Positions 23,970-33,401 of a stretch of DNA of 64,000 nucleotides are shown here, piece by piece (the first letter of the stretch is position 1; each line of letters starts with the position of its first letter). The notes below the pieces were generated by a model. It did no database searches, was not told the origin of the DNA, and saw only the letters and a program-made list of their open reading frames with translations. The stretch comes from Gloeopeniophorella convolvens (Eukaryota > Basidiomycota > Agaricomycetes > Russulales). The stretch is from the NCBI GenBank assembly GCA_022496205.1, contig WTXD01000010.1, forward strand, positions 124,001-188,000. Reading direction: 5' to 3'. The translations under genes and the position numbers were made by a program.

Positions 23970-26722
23970 ATGCCGTCAATTTCTTCTTCCGGCATCCCCT
24001 CCCATGATGACATCAAAGAGAAGTGCCAGGCCATTTTTGGGAAGACGCCGTGCCAGTTCCAGCGGCAGCTCTGCATCTGGCAGCTTCAAAAGCAAGACAT
24101 CATCAGTGTCTCTCCGACTGGGTCCGGAAAGACATTAACATTCTGGCTACCCTTGCTATTCTCGGACACTTCAATCACTATTGTTATTACTGCTCTTAAT
24201 CTACTTGGGGACCAGTTTGTATCAGAGTTGCAGGCTGTCAACATATCTGCTATCTCAGTCACATCAAGCAATAATAATGAAGATACATTCAAGGTAAGTA
24301 CCCAGGAGCATCACAATGAATTGTATTGAGCGGGATATGCAGACTATACAGACAGGGAATTTCCACGTCGTCATCCTGAACCCAGAGATTGCAACCCGCC
24401 GTGGTGGTCACTGTGAAACCAAGCTGTGGTCACATACCGTGTTCACTTCACGGGTCCTCGACGTCATCTTTGATGAGGGTCATTGCATTGTGCAATGGGG
24501 GGACACATTTCACGCGGAATACGCAAACATCGGGATGCTTCGATACTTTCTCCCGAATGTGCCATTCTATGTGACATCAGCAACGCTCCCATACTCAACC
24601 ATCAATGCTTTGAAGTCCAAACTACACATGCCCACGGCGACAAAGGTCTTGCGGCGTTCAAATGACCGGTGGAACGTTGCGTACACCGTGCGCAAGATGC
24701 GCTACCCTATGAAATCGTTCAGGGACTTAGCGTTCCTGATTCCCGAAAACTTTGAAGAAACGACTCGCCTTCCCTGCAAATTCATGGTTTTCTTCAACTC
24801 CAAGAAGGAGGCTGAGCGCGCGGCCGAATACTTGCGGCAGAGGCTTCCCTCGAAACACCAGGAGCGGGTGCGCTGGCTGCACGCGGGGATGTCCAAGCCG
24901 TTTCGGTCGGGCGAAATTGACGCAATCCACTCTGGGGAGTGGTGGGGCGTGACCCTGACTGACGTTGGTGGTATGGTGAGCATTCCACGACTATCCAGGC
25001 CCGACGCCGGTACTCACGCGAAAACGAATGACTGCAGGGAGTGGACCTACCGGATATACTCTTGGTTGTTCAGTGGCGAGTGCCGAGCGATCTCTGCACG
25101 TTGGTGCAGCGTTTTGGACGCGCGGCTAGGTCTCTCGAGCTGCAAGGGCTGGCGATACTGATCGCGGAGCCCAAACACTTCTACCAGACCAAAGAGGAGT
25201 TAGCAAGAAAACCGAAACGAAAAAAGAATACTCACGACGCTGGCACAACAGAGAATAGGCCGGCCAAAGTCGTGAGGCGCGCGAATGGTCCGCCTGCGGC
25301 ACAGTGCCCAGCCGAACGCGAGAACGCCAACGGCCCCGGCGGCGCATTGAACGCGCCGCAATTTAGTATTGACCGCGAGGTTCTAGCATGTCCAGGGAGT
25401 GCAGTCGAAGGGAGAACGGATGGAGAGGACGGGGAGGACGATGAGGACGAGTATTGGAACGAGGAGGGGGACGATGGCGCCGATATCGCTGGTGCATCCA
25501 CTTCAGTTGCCGTGAATTCTGCCGCAGTCGAAGATGGTACGCGTTCCCCAAAAAATGCGGTGTTGCTCCTGATCCGTGCCCCACAGGCGTCGTCGTTAAG
25601 AGAGAGGTCACTGTCCGCGCTATCGGAGATGTGGGCGCTGACGCACTGTTAACGAATCCAAATAGTCCCTCTGCCGCTCTGCTTGAGGTCCTTGTGACAG
25701 AGGAAATGGTTCTGGAGCAGTTGAAGAAGGGGGAGAACGAGAAATCAGTGAAAAAGGGTGATGTGAAGAAGGCGGCCGCGAATGACCACCTCAAGCTTTT
25801 CATAAACGCGCATAACCTTTCTGGGAAGTCACGCTGCCGCCAAGTGCACGCCTCCCGATTTTTCAACAACGACAACACATGTGCGTCTCTGCAGCCCCCT
25901 AGCTATCGCGAGCCCTCACTGATGCAACATGTCCAACTGACCACAGCATTCTCCAAGGCCTGCTGCCAGCGCTGCGCTTCCCGGTCCCCCCCTATTTGCT
26001 GCGACCTCTGTCACCCGGCCGAGATCGCGCAACTCCTAGCCTCACTCACTTTCGATGACCCCCCGATGCCGCTAGACAAGACGAAGCCTCGGCAGATCAA
26101 AGTTGCCGCGTACGACGCAACGGACGCTGACATTGCACTGAAGCAGGCACTTCTTGCGTGGCGTGAGCGTGAGGCGAACCGCCGGTGGTCTGACATCGAA
26201 CTCTACAAATCAGACATTCTCATGCCCTATCCCACCCTGCAAAGAATTGTGGATCTTGTGCACGGGCAGCATGTCAAGTCGATTGCAACACTCAAATCTC
26301 AAATCTCTTGGTCCCTTACCGAGGAATATGGTCCTGCTCTCATGGAGATCATATTCACCCACTCGCCCCAATCCCGACCTTCTGCTGCATCGCCTTTTGT
26401 CACCATGCCGCTTCGCTCTCGTCTGCTCACCCCGAATGTGCCCGCAGCTACACCCGCTGTTCCAAAGCCTCGCGCACCATCCTGCTGCAGTGTGTGCCAC
26501 AAGCTGGGTCACCGGAGTACGTTTGTCAGCTATCATACCCATCTCATTATTCAACCAAATGCAGAGAACAGCCCATCATGCAAGATCACTGGTGTGGTGC
26601 GGAACAATACTCGCTCAAGTTCAGTGGTCATACAGGCAGCAACATGCAACGAGAATGAGGCACAAGAAATTTGTCAGCACAAATTGCTATATATCGAGAT
26701 CTTCCGCGCTGATATCATCTAG
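23970..26722 (+). CDS. RecQ-like superfamily II DNA helicase of the transposon, six exons, intact
   Basis: Exons 23970-24293, 24343-24975, 25038-25536, 25587-25880, 25947-26516 and 26565-26722 join in frame to 825 residues, with GT-AG introns of 48-70 bp. Helicase motifs: CQFQRQLCIWQLQ (motif 0-like), [12 protein letters not shown] (Walker A, about residues 45-55), FDEGHCIVQWG (motif II, with DEGH in place of DEAH, and the adjoining RecQ-type aromatic loop), VTSATLP (III), and VQRFGRAAR (VI). After the helicase core comes an acidic linker, then a Cys-rich cluster (CCQRCASRSPPICCDLCHP) and a C-terminal zinc knuckle completed across the last intron (CSVCHKLGHRKNSPSC). The start at 23,970 (MPSISSSGIPSHDD) follows similar fungal proteins. 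The leader frame at 23,723 is out of frame and could be joined by an unseen intron or act as a uORF. Confidence 0.85.
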
Positions 26723-29700
26723 GATCCTTCCTTCAACTTCATCCTCGTCAGCGCCACCGCTCATCTCTGTTGCCTCATGCATCCGCGTTATGCCTATTTG
26801 CATATGGTCATTGACTTTGGGTATCTTGGCATCTTTCCGTGACTCGTCGTTACAGTGAGCACGATTTTTGTTGAGATTAGAGCAGAGAATCTCGATTGTG
26901 CGTGAGAGGTTCTTCGGCGCGTGCCGGGTTGATCGATGTAGGAGTCCAAAATTGTCCTGAATGACAGTGTGCACAGACCTGAACACCTCAATCAATGGTG
27001 ACTGTTTGATAACCAGATTGAGTGTCTGGGTTTGACCACTTCCCGAGAACACCACCTAGCAAGCACCATGAGAGATATGATGTAGAACATGCAAAAGATA
27101 TTTACCTTTGTGTAAAAGTTGTACAGCTCTTTGTTGAGACGGACAGTGTCCTGGCGGCTCTGATTAGATTAGATATGGACCTAATGATCAAGGACTATCT
27201 TATCTTGTGTACATAATGTTCTAGACTTAAGGCTGTGCTCAGCCCCACATTCGTTTCCATGTTCTGGACTATTCTAGGGCATTCCATGACCCACCTTGTA
27301 CTCCGGTACCCACTCTTACTCCATTTCATGTGGGTCTCCTAGGCTTTCTAAGCAGTGTTTATCACATGCTATCTGTCGCTCCTTACTGTATATAAGGACC
27401 TCTTTCTTCGCCTTTGTAGCCTCAGTCTTTTGACCTTCTCTGACTGAGGCAAGTACACTACCGCTCTTTTCACTTCTACCTTATGCTTACCTTACCTTGT
27501 AGCGTCACTCTGTGTCCTTCAGGTATTGCACTAATGTATCAGTCTTTTGACCTTCTCTGACTGAGCGTCACTCTGTGTCCTTCAGTTGTCACTCCACCCT
27601 CTGCTGCGCTTCAACACTCTTGCACCCAATCGAGCCCCCGGAAGCCATCGGGCCGTCCGGTCGGATTGCACAGCCAATTGAGCCGTATCGCACGACTGGC
27701 CGCATTGTCAGTACAGCTGCATGTCCAGGCTTCCGCAACACTAAAGCACATCTACGCACGTCAATCTAGGAGGATAGACATAATGAAGGTCATTGATTGT
27801 TTTGATAAGTTGTGTCGAATACTTGTGCTTCCCGACTGATTTGAATATGAATGCCCATGGCATGAAGGTGGCCTCCACTCGCCCAATGTCGCCACGTTTC
27901 ATTGCGTGATAAAGTTCGACATAGAGAAGTAGTTGTGAAAGGATCAGAGAGTTGTTCCGAAATTCTATGTCTTGTGCACTTGGCTGGTTGACATACTTTG
28001 AGGCGATTTCGAGAGACATCTTCGTCAGTCTGCTCCAAGTTGGCTTTGATGCCGCAAAATCCTCGAGTGTCTTGATTTTTGGGTCACGTAGAGATGCCTC
28101 TACCCGCCAGCAGTCAAGCATGCGTGCCGTGGCGCACTGCAGGATAATCTCGTGCATAAGTCGAAACGCTGGCTTACTTCCGATGCGTCCAGTGTCATGT
28201 GGGCGGATTGAACATGCTTGCTGATACAGCCCGGTGGGCGACGATCGTAGTGGCTTCGGCTCGATGTACATGCGCCATATAGCTTCAACAGCGGCCATCT
28301 GCAAGTGGAACAGGCCAAAGACAAAGACGATCACTTGCAGACTACGAACGGAATTTGCCTCGATACGCCGGGATTCCTTGATTGAGGACTGTCGCTCCCC
28401 AGTCCCGAGATCACCGTGGAAAAGCACAACGTGCTCAGAGATGTCAAGAACGTCTGGTGTGTCCTCTGGTATGCCGATCCCAGCCTGCCGGAACAGGTTC
28501 TCCACGATGTCCGCCTGACCGTCGTTTGTGGACTGGTCAATATCCATCGCGCGGCACGGAACAGTCGATGTCTTCATCACGGGAATCTGGAGGATCGTTT
28601 CAGGCTGCCCTAACATTTGCCGGACATAGGAAAATCCTGTACAGTACGTCACGAGCGCATTTCGGAAGTGCCACGCAAGAATCCGTTGCGTGATGAGTGG
28701 GCTCGCGCGTTTAGGTAGTGATGATGCATTGGGAGCAGGAGCGGGTGCAGGGGAAGGGCCAGGAGCAGGATCCATGGGGCTCGTGGGGGCAGTGGCAGGC
28801 ACGAGGGCGGGGGCAGGCGCAGGCGCGGGGTTTCCATTATTGCGCGGGGGGTGCATCGCATGCATTGCATCTAGCCAGGATCGTGGGGCGCGTTTCGCGC
28901 CCCCACGGGTCCTAGGATTGAGCGGATCAGTCGACCACAGTGAGCGTGCGTGTTTGAGATCATCCGGCGTGACACCATGTTGCAAGGTAAATGCAAACGC
29001 AGACGTCGCGTGCACGAGTGTGCTTCCTGGTTTATCGACCGTGTGCTGCCACGACTTGAAGTCCATATCGAAGTTGTCATAGACGAAGCTCGCGATACGC
29101 GTGCTCGCAATTTCACGCAGTTGTTTATGGGCACCTTCCGAAAGAGATGAGACCATGTTGTGCACGGCTGTAGGCGATACAGAGAGTCCAGAATGAGCGA
29201 GCATCTCAAGGACAAGCTCAGGGGTGGAAGTTGAATGACAGAACAGTCCAATGAGGGACGCGAGTGCGTTGCATTTCTGATTTGTCGACTGCATCATGAT
29301 ATTGATAATAACTACACGCTTCTGCTCATTGTCCATATGTTAAAATAGTGTTTACGAACATGAGACCTAGACACATACTACACGAATAAGTACCGCCCTT
29401 CGCTCAATCGCTCTGCGCTGCCGTTTCGAAACCCCGTTTCCGGCCCTGTCATCTTGATCCGCACACTCGCCAGGCGTAGCAACCTCGTTCTCCTCGAGCT
29501 GAGCAAAATATTCGTCATCCTCATCCCATAAATCCCCAATGGTGTCGGGGACTTGGACCAAGCCGGTCATGAGCGCCTGGGTCCTCCGGCTTTCGCGCGA
29601 TGGATCAGCGTTGAGCAGTGTGCCCAAGAGACCCCAGATGGTTGGTGCTTGTTTGGAGAACTCGTCTGCCATGGAGCGCATGGAAAAGTTGAGCAGCTGC

Positions 29701-29987
29701 TCAGCGGACGCCACGCGCGCGCCGAACTGCCACCCGCTCGTCTTGGTGGTCAATGTGCAGACTTCTTGTCTGCAGTACTCCTCAGCAGCTTGAATAATAA
29801 GTGTTTTGATGATGTCCTTTGTCGAGGCGTGGCCTTGCAGCACAGAAAGGAGCGAGGGAAGTGATGAAATGAACGCCGTGGCCGCAACTGAGTGTGCACG
29901 CGAGGTGAGGAGCGAGTTGATGAAGTCGGATGGCGCAAAGGAGTCAAAGAGGGCCAAAATTTGAGCCAGTTGATCATCTCGAAGCAT
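26687..29987 (-). CDS. DUF6589 protein, probable transposase of the element, five exons, intact
   Basis: Exons (high to low) 29987-29379, 29321-27760, 27695-27626, 27159-27106 and 27055-26687 join without a stop to 887 residues. Family landmarks: MMQSTNQKCNALASLIGLF, VYDNFDMDFKSWQHTVDK, a Pro/Ala-rich low-complexity insert (near 28,700-28,850), VVLFHGDLGTGER, FGLFHLQMAAVEAIWRMY, HKYSTQLIKTINDLHYVYPP, WLCNPTGRPDGFRGLDW, KQSPLIEVFRSVH and LLHRSTRHAPKNL. The conserved Asp residues in DNFD and HGDLGT could form part of an RNase H-type catalytic core; that is inference. Introns 1, 2 and 4 are 51-65 bp with good branch sites. Intron 3 is 466 bp because a solo LTR sits in it. The start at 29,987 (MLRDDQLAQ) follows a leader frame in the inner repeat. 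The last coding 36 bp overlap the helicase 3' end on the other strand. Confidence 0.85.
27203..27207. repeat. Left 5-bp target duplication of the solo LTR
   Basis: TCTTG directly before TGTACATAATG; repeated at 27,618-27,622 directly after the LTR. Removing the LTR and one copy leaves a normal 51-bp intron in the DUF6589 gene. Confidence 0.75.
27389..27396 (+). promoter_or_regulatory. TATA box of the solo LTR
   Basis: TATATAAG placed 34 bp upstream of the first leader repeat, as expected for a U3 core promoter. Confidence 0.6.
27423..27522 (+). repeat. LTR leader, unspliced-looking copy: exon-like 26 bp, GC-AG intron-like 54 bp, exon-like 20 bp
   Basis: Positions 27,423-27,448 and 27,503-27,522 match the second copy at 27,540-27,585 exactly. 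The 27,449-27,502 segment between them starts GCAAGT after an AG and ends TTGTAG, the typical form of a GC-AG intron of normal fungal length. Confidence 0.75.
27540..27585 (+). repeat. LTR leader, spliced-looking second copy
   Basis: A 46-bp exact copy of the two flanking blocks of the first leader, joined precisely where the GC-AG intron-like segment would be removed. A 17-bp spacer (27,523-27,539) separates the copies. Confidence 0.75.
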
Positions 29988-30125
29988 CTCGACGGTCGTG
30001 CGGCCTCGTAGAATTCAGAACGAGTGTAGATGCGGAGGAGAGCGCGTCCGGTGATTGTCCCGTTTCGAGATTCCGTGGCCCCGTGACTGCGACGCCACAA
30101 TCGCCGCCAAGTGCCTCCGGAACCG

Positions 30126-30228
30126 CCGGAGGGGCTTTGGCTTTGTTTTGAAGTGGCGTGGGAAGTGACATTGTGTGCCAGCCGTCCTTGGGAGTGTTGC
30201 GCAACTTAAAGTTCATCGGTGTTTCAAT
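30126..30228 (-). repeat. Inner inverted repeat of the transposon (right arm) with leader ORF
   Basis: Nearly identical to 23,711-23,813 in inverse orientation. The minus-strand ATG at 30,216 opens MNFKLRNTPKDGWHTMSLPT, the counterpart of the left leader. It includes the 23-bp motif copy at 30,178-30,200. Confidence 0.8.
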
Positions 30229-30373
30229 CTCGGATCAAGCCGTTCTTTTGTAATAGATTAGATAGCGATGTCAATATAATGATTAGATTGCCATATGTCT
30301 CGCATTGTAAAACATTTCGTGGGATTAATTCTCAATTAGGCATGTCGTGTCAATCTCTAAAACATTGAAGCCC

Positions 30374-30423
30374 GGAACTGTGATTCATAGCGACACTCCC
30401 AAGGCCGGCTGGTTAGGAGCCTG
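30374..30423 (-). repeat. Right outer terminal inverted repeat
   Basis: Inverse match of 23,528-23,577. It contains the outer 23-bp motif copy at 30,390-30,412 and is followed immediately by the 9-bp target duplication. Confidence 0.88.
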
Positions 30424-30432
30424 GACAAACGG
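30424..30432. repeat. Right target-site duplication (9 bp)
   Basis: GACAAACGG, identical to 23,519-23,527. Confidence 0.9.
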
Positions 30433-30691
30433 ATGCTTCCCTTCTCACTCGTGCGCATACTCGACGGGCAACACCATCTGGTCTCGAGTTCACGGAAACT
30501 CTCACACTAAGCCGCCAGGATAAAGCTGGAAGTCTCAATTACTGTAAAGCCCGATAAAGGCCCGCCCGCTACAACATTGCAAAAGTACACAGATTACTGG
30601 TTACTCCCGCGCACACCACGTATACAATAATATCTACATCACGAAAAGTAATGTGCGGTATAAAAGCCTCTGAGCGCGACACGGCAAGCGA

Positions 30692-33100
30692 TCAGAGACG
30701 CGAGTTCTTAGGCATCGCGCGCATGGCTTGTCGGACACCGAGGTCGCCCAGCACATCCTCCGCTGCAAAAGATACGCCGATGAGCCCCAAGCACACCAGC
30801 AGCGCGCACGAAGCATCTTACCTCCTCCAAGAAGGGCATCGAATGGAATAGTTCGGTGGTACTAACGGGAGCGAGAAAAGCGCCGTCAGCGGCATTATCC
30901 ATGACCAGCCAAACAGAACGGGGCTTGCATGTTCGACGAAGCGGCCCATTCCCGTCTGCGTGATGCCGCGGCCCCCAAAGATCTGCACGGCGTCGCGCGC
31001 GGTGTCCTGCGCACAGCGCGTGCTGTACATTTTCAGGAACGCGATCTGGCCCGCGAGCTTCGTCGCCTGTTCCTTGTACGACTGCGCCGAAAACAACCCG
31101 TTAATGATCAGACGCCCGGGAGTCCGCGACGCAAGGCGCGGCGCGGCACGCTCACCATATTGCACATCTGGTACGTGACGTTCTCGAGCCACGCCTGGAC
31201 GGCCTCCGCGCGCGCGATCATCTCGGCGAGCTTGCCGCGGATGACGGCCTGCGAGCTGAGCGGCTTGCCGAACGCCTTGCGCTGCGAGACCCACTTGAGG
31301 CATTCCTCGACGATCAGGCGCTGCGAGCGCGCGGACGCGGCGATCATGACCCAGCGCTCGTGGTTGAAGTTGCTCAGGATGACGAAGATGCCGCCGCCCT
31401 CGGGCCCGAGCGTGTTCTCGACGGGCACGCGCACGTTGTCGAACGTCACGAGCGCCGTGCCGGCGGTCGGGGAGTACGAGGTCTTGATGGGCTTGGTGTT
31501 GACGCCTTCTTGGCGCGGGATGAGGATGACCGTGAGGCCGTCCTGGCGGGACATGAATCGTGCTTGTGTTGCTCAGAGTACAAGATGCTCACCTCGGTTT
31601 TGCAGCCCGTTGTGAAGCTGCCTGGACTGAGCACCTCACACAGGGACTGAGTGGAACTAGGCACTTACTAGTCCGCGAAGCTGGATGGCGAGTTGATCAG
31701 AGATTCGAGGGACCGAGAAGGGAGGCTGCTCACTGTCCATTCGTAATCCACTTCTTCTCGCCATTGATGATCCAGTACTTGCCGTCTTCGCTCTTGACGG
31801 CAGTAGTCTTCATGCCCAGCACATCGCTGCCAGCATGCGCCTCGGAAATGGCAAGGCAAATGAACTTCTTGGCCGCAAGTACGTCCGCGACGACCTGCCA
31901 CGAAGAACTGAACAAAGCCGCCGGGGATCCAAGAATGCGAACGAGCTACCTTCTCCTTGATCTCCTTGCTGCCAAAATTGAGGACTGGAGGCAGTCCGAT
32001 GACCTTACCGCCCAGAAGACCTGCACACGCATTGTAAGAACTGGACTGCAATCTGGCGGACAGGCCGGCATACCGTCCGCGTAGCCTCGGGCGCCCACCC
32101 GCACAAACTCTTGTGTGACGATAAGCTAGCAACACCTATAAGAAACCCCCAAGCAGCGCGCATGCGAGCGTGGTGCACACCTCATGGAAGTAGTCATACT
32201 AGCGCCGAGATCCCCGTTTAGACCGGTCCACCCGCGGCAGTGGACGAGCACCCACCTCCTCGGGCTTAACGAGGCCGTTGAACAGCGACAGCCCCTTGAG
32301 GTGCTTGCCGGGGCCCAGCCGCATGGCATGGAGGTTCACTTCGCTGCGCGGGCGCGTGAGCACCGAACCGACCGACGCTGGACCCATCACGCCAGTGCAC
32401 TTACGCCATTTTGTCGAGCACCTCCTGGCTCGGCCGCTTCCCGTCCAGCTCGCGCTCCTGCGCGTCGGGGTACACGACCTCGTCGAAGAACTGGCGCGCG
32501 GCTTTCTGCAGCGCCCGATGGTTCTGCCCGCCCCAACGTCCCCATCAGCGCCTCTGGCAGCTCATCACACACGCGCGCGGCGCACCTCGGTGTAATACGG
32601 GCTATGGAAGCCCTTCGCGAGCCACGTCGGCTCCGCGTACGGCACCGCGCTGAGCCCGCCGACGATGCGGCCGGTGATGACGCTGCGCGCGCCGCGCAGC
32701 ACGCCGACCTGCAGGCGTGCGTACTGCGGGCGCTCGAGCACCTCGTGCCGGTGCAGCCCGTAGAACGCCTCCGTCGCGTCCTGCCCCGCGACGTCCGCGT
32801 CGGCGAGCACGGCCTTGCCGCCTGGGTGCAGGTTCGCGAAGCGCGAGAGGTCGTAGACCTTCGCGTCGATGATGACCCACTGGGAGGAGCCGCGCGGGCG
32901 GCGTCAGGCGGGCGGCGAGGGCGCGGGTGTGTGGGGGCGCACCAGGTCACCGTCCTTGTTGTGCTGGATATGCGTGCGTCAGTCGGCGGGTGGTGTGATA
33001 CATAATGATGGCGGCGGCGCGCGCGCAGGCGCGGAGCCGCCGGACGCGAGCTCACCTGCTGGACTTCCTCGCGCGTAAGCTCCTTGAGTTCCTTGGACAT
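30692..33100 (-). CDS. Acyl-CoA dehydrogenase with N-terminal cytochrome b5 domain
   Basis: FAD-dependent dehydrogenase that oxidises acyl-CoA (beta-oxidation type), here fused to a heme-binding cytochrome b5 domain. The ATG at 33,100 gives [15 protein letters not shown]. After an intron comes the b5 heme region, [15 protein letters not shown], with the second ligand in [10 protein letters not shown]. The dehydrogenase part includes [29 protein letters not shown] (substrate and FAD region), [14 protein letters not shown], a beta-barrel with [17 protein letters not shown], and a C-terminal helical domain ([41 protein letters not shown]). It ends [12 protein letters not shown]; the stop is at 30,692. 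Several short introns interrupt it. The b5 fusion is known in fungi; it may supply an electron route. Location (mitochondrion or peroxisome) is not evident. Confidence 0.85.
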
Positions 33101-33401
33101 GGTGGAAGTGCGAGAGCAAGAGCGGGGGCGCCGGCCACGCCGCGGGTGCGTATAAAGTCCGGGATTAACAGCTGTGGGGCGGAACGATAGGTGCAATCAC
33201 ATGGTCTCTCAGTAATGTGACCGCGCCTACTGGGCCGGGGCCAGCAGCACGCACGCATACATGCCCCAACGATAGTAACGATGCGGAAACTCGGCAACGC
33301 ATCAACGGTGGGCCCAGGTGCCACCTCCGCTCCGTCCGTTAGACCCGGGCATGTATGATGATTATGATGACTGTGCAGTTAAACATGGAGGCGGTAGTGT
33401 G
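33101..33401. other. Intergenic spacer
   Basis: About 300 bp upstream of the acyl-CoA dehydrogenase, probably its promoter. The amino-acid transporter on the same strand ends at its right side. Nothing else was recognised. Confidence 0.5.

Larger units (their letters stand above)
27208..27617 (+). mobile_element. Solo LTR (about 410 bp) inserted in an intron of the DUF6589 gene
   Basis: The LTR begins TGTACATAATGTTC and ends GCTTCAACAC, with TCTTG on each side. It could end one base earlier at ACA, giving the usual TG...CA ends. A TATA box at 27,389-27,396 is followed about 30 bp later by the presumed transcript start near 27,421, so the LTR is oriented on the plus strand, opposite to the host gene. 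No retrotransposon coding region is present. The leader region carries a tandem repeat in which the second copy lacks a 54-bp intron-like segment. Confidence 0.78.
23528..30423. mobile_element. 6.9 kb DNA transposon: RecQ-like helicase plus DUF6589 protein, 9-bp TSD
   Basis: The element is bounded by terminal inverted repeats starting CAGGCTCCTAACCAGCCGG and flanked by the 9-bp duplication GACAAACGG. Each end has three zones: an outer ~50-bp TIR, a diverged AT-rich stretch of about 140 bp, and an inner ~100-bp inverted repeat (23,711-23,813 with 30,126-30,228). Two convergent genes fill the body: a RecQ-like helicase (+) and a DUF6589 protein (-), overlapping at their 3' ends. Both reconstruct as uninterrupted coding sequences when introns are removed, so the copy may be recent. 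It landed between the 3' ends of two host genes. DUF6589 proteins are common in basidiomycete and invertebrate genomes in repetitive contexts. The helicase-plus-transposase content recalls Academ-type transposons with helicases, but I could not test that. Confidence 0.9.

Noticed and set aside
27741..29336. DUF6589 gene as a truncated pseudogene ending at 27,741
   Set aside because: That stop lies within an intron; three more exons restore the family's C-terminal segments in frame.
23528..30423. Helitron or subtelomeric helicase (TLH) explanation for the RecQ-like gene
   Set aside because: The element has TIRs and a 9-bp target duplication and lies between core genes. Helitrons lack both and encode a Rep/PIF1-type protein; no telomere repeats are present.
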